Positions 1 to 7,924 of a stretch of 64,000 nt of DNA are shown here, in pieces. Every line of letters begins with the position of its first letter. The first letter of the stretch is position 1. Origin of the DNA: Rhodobacter sp. (lineage in GTDB: Bacteria; Pseudomonadota; Alphaproteobacteria; Rhodobacterales; Rhodobacteraceae). The notes below the pieces were generated by a model, which saw only the letters and a program-made list of their open reading frames with translations, made no database searches and had not been told where the DNA came from. Where the stretch lies: positions 186,001 to 250,000 of the forward strand of contig JAIXUH010000013.1 of the NCBI GenBank assembly GCA_027484145.1, read 5' to 3'. The position numbers were made by a program, and so were the translations under genes.

Positions 1-529
1 TCGCGTGAGCGATGGCATTCAATGCTGAAGTGACGGTCAGGGCATAGGGCAACGACAAGGTCAGATCGACATCGTAGATCACCGTTTCGGGCCGGATCGA
101 AGGATCGCGCCGCGTGGTCTTTTGCCCGTCCGCCGTCTCGCCCAGAATGTCGGTCATCTCCGAGCCAGCATAGGTGGTCGGAATCACGACCTGATCTGCC
201 CCGGTGCGGGTGGCGATGGCCTTGCCCAACCCGGTGGTGGACCCACCCCCAAGGCTGACCACACAATCGGCCCCCAGCGCGTTATAGGCAGCAATGGCCT
301 TGGCGGTCACGTCTGTTGGCGTGTGCATTGTGGCCTGCGCAAAAACCCCGGCGCAAAGCGTGCACAGTTGCGCCGACAGGGCATCTGCCTCGGGGCGTTG
401 GTGGGGTGTCGACAAGATTAGCGCCCGCGCGTGGCCCAGACGGCCAACCTCGGCCCCGGTTTGCGCCAAGCTGCCCGCGCCAAAGATCACGCGGGTGCCA
501 AGCCCCGGAAAGGTAAAGCTGCGCGTCAT
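1..529 (-). CDS. Maleylacetate reductase (iron-containing alcohol dehydrogenase family), C-terminus cut by window edge
   Basis: Partial gene: about 176 N-terminal residues of a family of roughly 350. It should reduce maleylacetate to 3-oxoadipate with NAD(P)H in the cytoplasm, the step after ring cleavage of hydroquinones or hydroxyquinol. The frame is open to the window edge. Seen in it: an N-terminal FPGLGTRVIFGAGSL segment, the nucleotide-binding GGGSTTGLGKAIA stretch around residues 98-110 and the PTTYAGSEMTDI stretch that follows, all typical of maleylacetate reductases in the Fe-ADH superfamily. The ATG overlaps the stop of the upstream hydrolase gene (ATGA at 526-529), so the two are translationally coupled. 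The neighbouring PcpA/LinE-like dioxygenase produces its expected substrate, which supports the call over a generic Fe-dependent alcohol dehydrogenase. Confidence 0.85.
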   Translation of the reverse strand, partial: MTRSFTFPGLGTRVIFGAGSLAQTGAEVGRLGHARALILSTPHQRPEADALSAQLCTLCAGVFAQATMHTPTDVTAKAIAAYNALGADCVVSLGGGSTTGLGKAIATRTGADQVVIPTTYAGSEMTDILGETADGQKTTRRDPSIRPETVIYDVDLTLSLPYALTVTSALNAIAHA

Positions 530-1176
530 CTCGATGCCTCAAAAGCGATGGGTCGGCCTGCCGCAAGATCGGCCAGCATGCTGGCAAGCATGGCCCGTTC
601 AGGCCCCGACACCTCGTGCGGGCGACCGGGAAACACATCTGTCCGCAGTGCCGCACCGGCAAGGGTAAGGCACAGCGACGCCTCGGCCATGGCCTGCGGC
701 GGTATCCACGGGTCGGCGTCGCTGCCTGACAGATAGACCGGCAGGCCAAAGGGCAATTCACCCGCTTTCGCCTGCCCCACGCGGCATCCGGTCAAGGCGC
801 AGATGGCATCGGGTGCGGGTTCACCCGCAAACGCGTACTCCAGCGACAGGCAAGCACCTTGTGAAAACCCGGCCAGCAGCAAAGGCCGGCCCGGTGCGCG
901 GTCGCGCAGGCGGCTTGCCGTCTGGCGCACCTGGGACAGACTTTCCGCCAGTTCTGCCGTGGTTGTCGCCGTGATCGGGTCAATGGCGCGGGCCGCATAC
1001 CATGCCTCCGCCGGGGCACGGGGCAGGGCAAAGGCAACCTCGGCCAGATCAAGGTGCGACAACACGGCATCGACCATGTCTTGCGGGGTCTGATTGCGGC
1101 CGTGGACAAAGACGCACAGCGCCTTTGCCCTTGCCGGTTCGCACCCGTAAAACGTGATGTCGCCTGGCGTCTGCAT
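526..1176 (-). CDS. Alpha/beta-hydrolase (phospholipase/carboxylesterase-like) in the hydroquinone cluster
   Basis: A 216-residue serine hydrolase. The nucleophile elbow is GFSQGA with Ser105; Asp155 (SGSDADPWIP) and His187 (GRPHEV) complete a plausible triad. Length and motifs match the small phospholipase/carboxylesterase (YpfH-like) family. I place the start at 1176, where ATG overlaps the stop of the dioxygenase gene as TGATG, and not at an in-frame codon further upstream. It lies between the ring-cleaving dioxygenase and maleylacetate reductase genes, so it may hydrolyse an aryl ester or a ring-cleavage product, but the substrate cannot be read from sequence. Homologues of this type are common in MhqD-like hydroquinone-resistance loci, which fits the context. 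Confidence 0.75.
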   Translation of the reverse strand: MQTPGDITFYGCEPARAKALCVFVHGRNQTPQDMVDAVLSHLDLAEVAFALPRAPAEAWYAARAIDPITATTTAELAESLSQVRQTASRLRDRAPGRPLLLAGFSQGACLSLEYAFAGEPAPDAICALTGCRVGQAKAGELPFGLPVYLSGSDADPWIPPQAMAEASLCLTLAGAALRTDVFPGRPHEVSGPERAMLASMLADLAAGRPIAFEASR

Positions 1177-2132
1177 CAGAACGTCATCGGCTCCAGCCCG
1201 TCGACCATCTCTTGACGGCGATCTTCGAACCATGGCGGGAACACAAGGCTTTCGCCGATGGCACCGGGGGGTTCATCCTTGGCCCAGCCTTCCGGAACCG
1301 TCCATGCCAGTTCGAACAAGGCCCCGCCCGGCGAGCGCATATACATCGACTTGAAATAGTTCCTGTCTTTCTGTTCCGAGATGTCGGTGTAGCCCATGCC
1401 TTCAAGTCTGGCCTTAAGGGCGTACTGGTTGTCTTCGTTGACCGTGTTGAACGCCAGATGGTGAATCGTGCCCCCGGCAAGGGTCCAGGTGCCCTGCGGG
1501 CTGTCGCGGTCCACTGCGATTTCGACAACCGAATGCAACCCGTTATCTTCGGGAACCGTGAACATCAGCCCTTCTTCGGATTTGGCGGCGCGCTGAAACT
1601 GCATGCCGATGTCCATGAATTCGTCCATCGTGGTGGCGTCCATGACCGCAATCGACGCGCCGTAAATCCCCTTGATCGCGGTCTGTTCGCTTGTGCCCTG
1701 CGCGGTATTCACGATGGGCGCACGGCGATCATCGCGGTTTTCGACCAGTTCGAACAGGATTCCGCAAGGATGCGCCAACATGACCCGCGTCAGGCCAAAC
1801 CGGCTGGATTTTTGTGCTGCGATGCCAAGGCCGTTCAGGCGGTCTACCCAGAAATCCGCTGCGCCCTGTGGGATCGACAGCATGATCGTGCGGCTTTGGT
1901 TGGTGCCTCGACGGCCATAGATGCCCGGTTTCTTGAACGGAAAGGTCGTCAGAATGGTCGAGGCATCGCCGTTCCGCGATCCGTAATACAGATGGTAAAC
2001 GGGCAGGGTGCCATCAAACAGAACCGTGCGCTTGACCGAATAAAGGCCAAGGGCACGCGTAAAGAAATCATAGTCTTCCTGTGCACCATGGGTGCTCATC
2101 GTAAGGTGGTGATAGCCTGAAACGAGTGCCAT
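1176..2132 (-). CDS. PcpA/LinE-type hydroquinone ring-cleaving dioxygenase (vicinal oxygen chelate family)
   Basis: 318 residues, two tandem VOC (glyoxalase-fold) modules. The family opens (chloro)hydroquinones with non-haem Fe(II) and O2. Candidate metal ligands are His9 (GYHHLT), His225 (TIHHLAF) and Glu274 (ALFELAW). These lie exactly two residues before the ligands known for PcpA (His11, His227, Glu276), so length and spacing agree with that subfamily. The start at 2132 has AAAAGGA upstream; longer frames to 2333 lack this and add non-VOC sequence. It follows the intradiol-like gene by 22 bases and overlaps the hydrolase downstream, so all four catabolic genes probably form one operon under the divergent LysR gene. 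The exact ring substrate (hydroquinone, chloro- or methyl-hydroquinone) is not decided by sequence. Confidence 0.85.
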   Translation of the reverse strand: MALVSGYHHLTMSTHGAQEDYDFFTRALGLYSVKRTVLFDGTLPVYHLYYGSRNGDASTILTTFPFKKPGIYGRRGTNQSRTIMLSIPQGAADFWVDRLNGLGIAAQKSSRFGLTRVMLAHPCGILFELVENRDDRRAPIVNTAQGTSEQTAIKGIYGASIAVMDATTMDEFMDIGMQFQRAAKSEEGLMFTVPEDNGLHSVVEIAVDRDSPQGTWTLAGGTIHHLAFNTVNEDNQYALKARLEGMGYTDISEQKDRNYFKSMYMRSPGGALFELAWTVPEGWAKDEPPGAIGESLVFPPWFEDRRQEMVDGLEPMTF

Positions 2133-2154
2133 GAGTGGTATCCTTTTGCCAATG

Positions 2155-3039
2155 TCATGGGGTGGGGTGCGCCCTGCCCGACTGGCCAGTCCGGGCAAGC
2201 GCGAAAGCAACGTCCAGTGCAAAGCCCTGCGGTGCACCGTCAGAAGAAACTGTCCGGAACTGCGCCAGAAGCGCAGGCTTGACGCCAAACAGCGCATCAT
2301 GGCCGATGGCCGGATCATCGCGGTCAAACACATTCGTGGTCAGCGTCTGAAAGCCGGGGGCCGAGATGCGGAACTGCAGATGGGCGGGCCGTTCCAGACG
2401 CAAACCAAGCGCGGTCATCAGGCGGCCAACCGGACCATCATCCGGCAAGGCCAGCCCCTTTGGCCGGATCGTCGCGAAATGAAAGCGGCCCGCTGCATCG
2501 GTGCGCAGGCGACCGCGCAGGTTCCATTCCGGCTGAAGGTCGGGTTCCTGATTTTCATAAAGCCCTTCGCCATTGGCATGCCAGACTTCGACCAGCGCCC
2601 CAAGGATCGCCGCACCAGAAATGTCTGTCACCCGCCCGGTCACAGCAAGCGGGGCCCCCAATCCATCACGCGACAGGTTGGCCCCATTGGGCAGTTCGGG
2701 CGCCGCGGGCCGGTAAAAGGGGCCGGGCAAGGCATTCGGCGTGGCCCCCTCTGGCCGGGGGGCGTTGATATCCTCAACCAGTTGCGACAGGCCGATCACA
2801 TCGGCCAGCAGAACCCATTCCTGCCGCCGCGCGTCACTGGCATGACCAACCTCGGTCAGAAATTCGAGGGCGGTGCGAAGCTCATCCTGCGTGGGCCGCA
2901 AGGTGCAGACCAATTGGTGCGCATGATCGATCAGGCTGTGCACCACTTGCGCAAGCCGGGGGTCCGCTGACGCTGCCATGCGGCGCGAAAGCTCCTCCAG
3001 CGTGCCCTGCATCACCTGTTCGGGGTTTGCACCATCCAT
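2155..3039 (-). CDS. Intradiol-dioxygenase-like protein (hydroxyquinol 1,2-dioxygenase family) with altered iron ligands
   Basis: About 294 residues. The N-terminal helical linker domain (residues 5-90) and the beta-sandwich with VTGRVTDISG, EVWHANGEGLY and RPAH place it in the intradiol family, near hydroxyquinol 1,2-dioxygenase. The known Fe(III) ligands in that family are Tyr, Tyr, His, His (164, 197, 221, 223 in the Nocardioides enzyme). Here the first Tyr (161) and first His (220) are present, but the second Tyr is Leu196 (PKGLALP) and the second His is Gln222 (AHLQF). It may therefore be inactive or do different chemistry. I prefer the start at 3039, preceded by GGGGAGG, because it leaves a usable promoter space. 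An ATG at 3117 is also in frame but lacks a ribosome site and would leave only 14 bases to the LysR gene. Confidence 0.75.
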   Translation of the reverse strand: MDGANPEQVMQGTLEELSRRMAASADPRLAQVVHSLIDHAHQLVCTLRPTQDELRTALEFLTEVGHASDARRQEWVLLADVIGLSQLVEDINAPRPEGATPNALPGPFYRPAAPELPNGANLSRDGLGAPLAVTGRVTDISGAAILGALVEVWHANGEGLYENQEPDLQPEWNLRGRLRTDAAGRFHFATIRPKGLALPDDGPVGRLMTALGLRLERPAHLQFRISAPGFQTLTTNVFDRDDPAIGHDALFGVKPALLAQFRTVSSDGAPQGFALDVAFALARTGQSGRAHPTP

Positions 3040-3131
3040 TCCGCGCGGGGCCTCCCCTCCCCTGTGATCCAAGTTAGGCGGCACAGCGCGCAACTTGATG
3101 ATTTCTGCGGATGTCATTATAACAGTTTGGT
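3040..3131. promoter_or_regulatory. Divergent promoter region with a candidate LysR operator
   Basis: The space between the catabolic operon (- strand) and the LysR gene (+ strand). An imperfect inverted repeat ATAAC-N5-GGTAT lies at 3119-3133, resembling the T-N11-A class of LysR sites. It runs into the regulator's start codon, so occupancy could block its own expression. This is inferred from layout and one short repeat only; no convincing -35/-10 pair was recognised. Confidence 0.35.
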
Positions 3132-4082
3132 ATGAAGATCAGTGAAGCCCACTTGATGCAGCTTGCCGCCGTGCTGGACGCGGGTTCTGTCAGCGCCGGG
3201 GCGCAAAGCCTTGGGTTAAGCCAGCCTTCGGTCAGCCGGGCGTTGACCATGCTGGAAAACCGGGTGGGTGAACCCTTGTTCGTCAAGGGACGGCGGCCGT
3301 TGGAGGCAACGGCACTGGGCGCGCAACTGGCCGCCCACGGGCGCACCATCTTGGCGGCCTCGCGGCGTGCGTCCGACACGGTCAAGGGATTTCGGTCTGG
3401 TACCAAAGGGTTGGTGCGCGTGGGCGGGGTGCCGTTTTTCATGGATGCCATGATCAGCCGGATGATTGCCGATTTTCAGAACCTTGAACCTGATGTGGCG
3501 GTGCAGCAGAGTTATGGCAACCTGCCGGATCTGACCTCGGCGCTTGAGGATGACCGGATTGATGTGGGCATCGTGCCGATGGGCCTGTTGAACCCCGGGC
3601 CGGGCCTTGAGTTCACCGAAATTCTGCCCGGCCGCAATGTTGTGGCCTGCAGGGTCGGGCACCCGCTGTTGCGAAAGCACCGGCTGCAGACCAGTGACCT
3701 GACTGATTACCCTTGGGTGGCCCCGCTGCCCGGATCGCCCTTGATGAGCGATCTGCATTCCATCTTGCTGACCATCGGGATGAGCGAGGTGAACGTGCGT
3801 TATTCGGGTGGCAGCCTGATGAGTGTGGTCAACTTCATGTCTGAAACCAATGGTTTGGCGGTTTTGCCCTTTTCGGTTGTGTTCGCCCTGCGCAAGGCGA
3901 ACCGGATCACGGTGCTGCCCTTGGACATTCCGCAGCCGAACCGCAGCCTTGGGATTCTGCGGCGGACGACGGGCGTGCGAAATCAGGCATCGGAACGCTT
4001 TACCGCCCACGTGGTGACAGCCTTCGAAGAGTTGAAGCACCTGATCAAGCGGCATGAAAATGCGGTGGTCTGGGGGCGCTAG
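3132..4082 (+). CDS. LysR-family transcriptional regulator of the hydroquinone cluster
   Basis: 316 residues. An N-terminal winged helix-turn-helix (residues 1-60: SVSAGAQSLGLSQPSVSRAL followed by LENRVGEPLF) and a C-terminal periplasmic-binding-protein-like effector domain (about 90-300) are the standard LysR layout. It is transcribed away from the dioxygenase genes, the usual arrangement for an activator that senses an aromatic pathway intermediate (compare PcpR or LinR). The start has no clear ribosome site, but residues from Met1 are needed for the first helix, so the start is kept; it may be leaderless or poorly translated. The gene ends 29 bases before the convergent fliP stop, with no hairpin seen between them. 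Confidence 0.88.
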   Translation: MKISEAHLMQLAAVLDAGSVSAGAQSLGLSQPSVSRALTMLENRVGEPLFVKGRRPLEATALGAQLAAHGRTILAASRRASDTVKGFRSGTKGLVRVGGVPFFMDAMISRMIADFQNLEPDVAVQQSYGNLPDLTSALEDDRIDVGIVPMGLLNPGPGLEFTEILPGRNVVACRVGHPLLRKHRLQTSDLTDYPWVAPLPGSPLMSDLHSILLTIGMSEVNVRYSGGSLMSVVNFMSETNGLAVLPFSVVFALRKANRITVLPLDIPQPNRSLGILRRTTGVRNQASERFTAHVVTAFEELKHLIKRHENAVVWGR

Positions 4083-4111
4083 CTGCCGTTTCCGCCTGTC
4101 GGCTTTGCCCC

Positions 4112-4840
4112 CTACAGATAGGACCGGACAAGGGCGGATGCGATCAGGCTCCACCCGTCGGCCACGACAAAGAATGCAAGCTTGAATGGCAGAGACACCA
4201 CGGCAGGTGGCACCATCATCATGCCCATCGACATCAGGACCGCTGCCACCACGAGGTCGATGATGAGAAACGGCAGAAAGACCAGAAAGCCGATCTCGAA
4301 GGCCAGCTTCACTTCGCTCAGCATGAAGGCGGGCACCAGAACCGACAGGGGTGCCGTGGCGGCATCGGTTGGCGGCGGGGAATCGGGGCGCAACCGGGCA
4401 AGATGCAGATAGGTCTCGCCATCAACCCGCGCCGCCATGAATTCGCGAAAGGGGGCCACGGCACGCGGGAAGGCCTGCGCTAGGTCAAGCTCGCCGCTAG
4501 TCAGTGGTTCGATGCCGTCTGTCCAAGCCAACGTAAAAACCGGGTCCATGACATACCACGTCAGGAAAAGGGCAAGGCTGACGATCAGCATGTTCGGCGG
4601 CGCCTGTTGCAGGCCGATGGCCTGACGCAGGATCGACAGCACGGTGACAACAAAGGGAAAGCAGGTCACCATGACCGCCAGCCCCGGCGCAAGACTGAGG
4701 ACGGTCAGCAGCAGGATCAGTTGCACCGACCGCGCCGAAAGGCTGGTGCCATCGCCGAAGTTCACCGTCATGTCCTGCGCAAAAGCCGGAGCACCACAGG
4801 CCAACAACAGGCAAAGCGCCAGACCGATACAGCGGGACAT
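4112..4840 (-). CDS. fliP: Flagellar type III export apparatus protein FliP
   Basis: 242 residues, close to the 245 of E. coli FliP. FliP forms the core of the export gate in the inner membrane with FliQ and FliR. Seen: a cleavable signal peptide (residues 1-21, ending APAFA), the LILLLTVLSLAPGLAVMVTCF segment, RQAIGLQQAPPNM, and the C-terminal FEIGFLVFLPFLIIDLVVAAVLMSMGMMM block that identifies the family. I choose the ATG at 4840, preceded by GAGGG at the correct distance and starting a normal signal peptide. A GTG at 4855 overlapping the fliN stop is the alternative. It is the last gene of the fliF-fliH-fliN-fliP run on this strand. Confidence 0.95.
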   Translation of the reverse strand: MSRCIGLALCLLLACGAPAFAQDMTVNFGDGTSLSARSVQLILLLTVLSLAPGLAVMVTCFPFVVTVLSILRQAIGLQQAPPNMLIVSLALFLTWYVMDPVFTLAWTDGIEPLTSGELDLAQAFPRAVAPFREFMAARVDGETYLHLARLRPDSPPPTDAATAPLSVLVPAFMLSEVKLAFEIGFLVFLPFLIIDLVVAAVLMSMGMMMVPPAVVSLPFKLAFFVVADGWSLIASALVRSYL

Positions 4841-4851
4841 GACGTGATCCC

Positions 4852-5121
4852 TCACAACCCGCCACGAAGATTGGCAACCTCAATCAGGCGCACGGCAAGC
4901 TGGCCTGCCTGTTCGCCGTCAAGCTCTTGCAACTCGCCGCGCGCGATCAGGCGGTCGCCGATATAGAGCTCGACCGGGTCTTCAACGCGGCGGTCCAGCG
5001 GCAGGATGGCATCTTGCCCCAGCTTGAGCAGGTCACGCACCAGGGGCCGCGCCTTGCCCACCGAAATCGTGATCTCGATCGGCACCTGCGCAAAGGGGTT
5101 CGAATCCGTCGGATTATCCAT
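4852..5121 (-). CDS. fliN: Flagellar C-ring switch protein FliN
   Basis: 89 residues containing little more than the SpoA (FliN/FliM C-terminal) domain: the PIEITISVGKARPLVRDLLKL start, the PLDRRVEDPVELYIGDRLIARGEL middle and a terminal VRLIEV segment. FliN sits at the bottom of the C ring, affects switching and docks FliH for export. The start at 5121 lies inside the end of fliH (8-base overlap), removing about 50 upstream residues of an open frame with no FliN similarity. The short length is normal for alphaproteobacterial FliN without the long N-terminal extension. The fliP start follows directly. Confidence 0.92.
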   Translation of the reverse strand: MDNPTDSNPFAQVPIEITISVGKARPLVRDLLKLGQDAILPLDRRVEDPVELYIGDRLIARGELQELDGEQAGQLAVRLIEVANLRGGL

Positions 5122-5713
5122 GTCCTGTTTCCTTTTCAGCGTATTCGAAGAAGTCATGAACGGCGCGGATGATCTGCTGCACGGCATCATCAAGGTCGAT
5201 GCGATGCTCAACCTCGCCCAGCCGCAGATAAACCTGCCCCTCACCCAGAGTCGGTTCTTCCTCGACAATCAGCGACAAACCCCCGGCCTGCGACAGCAAC
5301 CGCTCGACCGCGGGTCGCGAGGCCGGGTTCAGCAACAGACGCACCGGCGTATCCGCCAGGTCGTCGATCAGCGGCATCACTGTGTCCAACACGATAGGCG
5401 CAAGAATTTCTTGTGCCAGAGGTGGCAGAAGCCGAGTCGAGAGCAGAACCAGCACTGGCTTGACGGATTTGAGGACATGAGTCCGCGCCTCCTGATAGGT
5501 AAAGGACAGCCGTTGCAGATTGTTCCCCAGTTCTGACCCGACGCGCCCCTGTTCGGCCTGCGCGGCGGCGGCAGCATCCTCCCAACCCGCTGCATATCCG
5601 GCCTCATAGGCCTGCAGGCGGGCATCTTCGATGGCCGAAGCCTCCATGACAACGGTCTGGTCTTGCTGGCGGGCCGAGCGGGTTTCGAAAACCTGCAGTT
5701 TCAGCGGCGGCAT
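5114..5713 (-). CDS. fliH: Flagellar export ATPase regulator FliH-like protein
   Basis: 199 residues. The position between fliF and fliN, an acidic/Gln-Ala-rich middle (AYEAGYAAGWEDAAAAAQAEQG, about 35-56) with repeated A/G-xxx-A/G spacing, and the C-terminal half ending VEHRIDLDDAVQQIIRAVHDFF all fit FliH. FliH binds the FliI ATPase and links it to FliN. Sequence conservation in this family is weak, so operon context carries much of the call. Its start codon overlaps the fliF stop as TGATG (5711-5715). fliI is not in the window. Confidence 0.8.
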   Translation of the reverse strand: MPPLKLQVFETRSARQQDQTVVMEASAIEDARLQAYEAGYAAGWEDAAAAAQAEQGRVGSELGNNLQRLSFTYQEARTHVLKSVKPVLVLLSTRLLPPLAQEILAPIVLDTVMPLIDDLADTPVRLLLNPASRPAVERLLSQAGGLSLIVEEEPTLGEGQVYLRLGEVEHRIDLDDAVQQIIRAVHDFFEYAEKETGHG

Positions 5714-7311
5714 CAGCTGCGTTCCTCCTCTTTCTCCATCCAGTTCCGCAGGATCTCGAGGGATTCGGTCTGTCGTTCATCGATCAGGCGCCGCAGGCGG
5801 CTGACTGGGTCATCCGGCTTTTCCCCAAGCATTGCAGCCTCATCAAAGTTGATGATCGGCATTGAGGGCAGATCGAACCCATCCGAAATCTCACCTGTCA
5901 GGGCTGGAGAGGGCGCATCATTGGGGCCGGGCAGGGCAAAGGGCGTTGGCGCCGCTGCGGCTTCCGTGGCGCGCGATTGCGCCAGCAACGGCCGCACCAC
6001 GAACAGCCCCAGCAATAGGCTGACCAGCCCAAGCACAGCAATCTGGATGGCCGACATGGTATCGATCGGGCCAAACAGGTTCATCAGACTGGCCTCTGCC
6101 ACCTCCCCTTCGACCGTGGGCGGCAGGAATTCCATCGACTTCAGGGTCAGCACGTCGCCGCGCGCCTCATCCAGACCGGCCGCAGATGAGACCAGTTCGC
6201 GTAGGTCCGTCAATTCCTCTTCGGTCCGGGGCTGCCATGTGGACGTGCCATCTTCGGCGGTCATGCGCTGACCATCCACCAGAACCGCCACTGTCAGGCG
6301 GCGGATCGCGCCGGGTTCGCGCAGCACTTCGCGTTGCGTCTGCGACACTTCGAAATTCACCCGTTCGCGGCTTTGCGAGCTTTGGCTGTTGCCACCCGAC
6401 CCCGCTGCCCCATCCCCTTCGGGCAGGTTCGACGCAACCGTCACCCCCTGTTGCCCGTCGGTGGCGCTGTCACTTTTCTCCTCCGTATCGGTGGAAATTG
6501 CCACGCGGCCTTCGGGATCGATGGTCCGTTCAGTGATCGATTCCCGATCCCGCACCACGTCAACCGACACTTCCACCACGGCGCGGCCGGGCCCGACCCG
6601 TGCAGCAAGAAGACGTTCGACATTCTGCTTGATCTCCTCGGCGCGGCTGTCCCCACGACCACCCGACAGGTCATTGAGGGACGAAGGGATCAGCCCCGCC
6701 ACCGAATCAATCACGGCAATATCTTCAGGCCGCAGGCTGCCGACAGCGCTTGCCACCAGATGCCGCAGGGCATCGGCTTGATCCGGTGTCAAACTGCCCG
6801 AACCCATGGTGACCGTCACACTGGCCGACATCCGGCGATCACGCTGGAACGCAGACGCCGACCCTTGGGCAATATGCACGCGGGCCGAACGTACATTCGG
6901 CATCGCCAGAACAGTGCGTGCCAGTTCGCCTTCCTTGGCGCGCCAATAGGCCGCATCGAACATCTGAGAGGTCGTACCGAAACCCGAAAGCCCGTCCAGA
7001 AGTTCGTACCCAGCACCGCCGGTGGCCGGCAGACCCTGCGCCGCCAGTTGCATGCGCAGCGCATCACGCTGCGCCGTATCGACATAAATCGAATCGCCCT
7101 GCACCGCATAGACGACGCCGGCCTGATCCAGAGCGGCCACCACATCACCGGCCGTGCGCGGATCAAGCCCCGCATATAGCAGGCTTTGCCCCTGATCCTG
7201 CCCCATGCGCGCAAGGGCCAAGACAGAAAGGAACATACCCACCGTAGCGGCAATCAGGATGACGCGGCGCGCCATGGTCAGACCTTGCCACAATGAAACG
7301 AGATTGGTCAC
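5713..7311 (-). CDS. fliF: Flagellar MS-ring protein FliF
   Basis: 532 residues. Membrane segments near residues 15-34 and 421-441 bracket the periplasmic ring-building domains: LLYAGLDPRTAGDVVAALDQAGVVYAV opens the YscJ/FliF domain, and the second domain holds the Gly/Ser-rich loop around 290-320. The cytoplasmic tail (about 442-532) ends with a Leu/Glu-rich RLRRLIDERQTESLEILRNWM helix that normally binds FliG. The start is GTG at 7311 with GGAGGG seven or so bases upstream. It heads the operon fliF-fliH-fliN-fliP and is transcribed away from fliL. Confidence 0.96.
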   Translation of the reverse strand: MTNLVSLWQGLTMARRVILIAATVGMFLSVLALARMGQDQGQSLLYAGLDPRTAGDVVAALDQAGVVYAVQGDSIYVDTAQRDALRMQLAAQGLPATGGAGYELLDGLSGFGTTSQMFDAAYWRAKEGELARTVLAMPNVRSARVHIAQGSASAFQRDRRMSASVTVTMGSGSLTPDQADALRHLVASAVGSLRPEDIAVIDSVAGLIPSSLNDLSGGRGDSRAEEIKQNVERLLAARVGPGRAVVEVSVDVVRDRESITERTIDPEGRVAISTDTEEKSDSATDGQQGVTVASNLPEGDGAAGSGGNSQSSQSRERVNFEVSQTQREVLREPGAIRRLTVAVLVDGQRMTAEDGTSTWQPRTEEELTDLRELVSSAAGLDEARGDVLTLKSMEFLPPTVEGEVAEASLMNLFGPIDTMSAIQIAVLGLVSLLLGLFVVRPLLAQSRATEAAAAPTPFALPGPNDAPSPALTGEISDGFDLPSMPIINFDEAAMLGEKPDDPVSRLRRLIDERQTESLEILRNWMEKEEERS

Positions 7312-7432
7312 GCCTACCCTCCGTCCGGCCGGCTTCTGCCCGCATTAAGGTGATCAATGAAGGATGCGTCTTAACAATCGGTTAGTGACATTCGGTCTAT
7401 TTTTGTTCTCAACGCAATTCAGGAAGTGACCG
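7312..7432. promoter_or_regulatory. Divergent flagellar promoter with a CtrA-box-like site
   Basis: 121 bases between fliF (-) and fliL (+). At 7371-7385 the sequence reads TTAA-N7-TTAG, one base from the CtrA consensus TTAA-N7-TTAA, and is also a near-palindrome (TTAAC-N5-GTTAG). CtrA control of flagellar genes is established in several Rhodobacterales. The site is placed so that it could serve both operons. Binding is not shown by sequence alone. Confidence 0.5.
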
Positions 7433-7924
7433 ATGAACGAAGCCCTTGTCCCCCTCGACGACGCCCCGCCAAAGCGAAAGGGGAAACTGCCCGTCATCCT
7501 TGGCCTGGTCGGTGCCCTTGCGCTGGGTGGCGGCGGGTTTTTCGTCACTTATGCCGGGATTTACCCCCCAAAACCGGCGGAGGAGGGTGAGGTGGCAGCG
7601 GCTGATCCGGCGGCCCCACTGCCCGACGTTGCCTTTGTCGCGGTTGAACCGATTGTGATCAGTCTTGGCCCGCAATCCACAGCGCGGCACCTGCGATTCG
7701 CCTCTCAGCTGGAGGTGACGACTCCCTATGCGAAGGACGTCACGCTGTTGCTGCCGCGCATTGTGGATTTGTTGAACAGCTATCTGCGCGCGGTCGAAAT
7801 CACCCAGTTGGAAGACCCCGCGGCCCTTGTCCGGCTCAAGGCGCAAATGCTGCGGCGCATTCAGATCGTCACTGGCGAAGGCCGGGTCCGCGACCTGCTG
7901 ATTTCCGAATTTGTTCTGAACTGA
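7433..7924 (+). CDS. fliL: Flagellar basal body-associated protein FliL
   Basis: 163 residues. A short basic cytoplasmic tail (PPKRKGK), a single membrane segment at about residues 20-43 and a periplasmic FliL domain from about 68 on. The domain includes FVAVEPIVISLGP and the LLLPRIVDLLNSYLRAV and VRDLLISEFVLN segments near the C-terminus, which are typical. FliL surrounds the stator units and supports torque, consistent with the motA and chaperone genes downstream. AGGAAG lies about nine bases before the ATG. The stop overlaps the next start as TGATG. Confidence 0.93.
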   Translation: MNEALVPLDDAPPKRKGKLPVILGLVGALALGGGGFFVTYAGIYPPKPAEEGEVAAADPAAPLPDVAFVAVEPIVISLGPQSTARHLRFASQLEVTTPYAKDVTLLLPRIVDLLNSYLRAVEITQLEDPAALVRLKAQMLRRIQIVTGEGRVRDLLISEFVLN

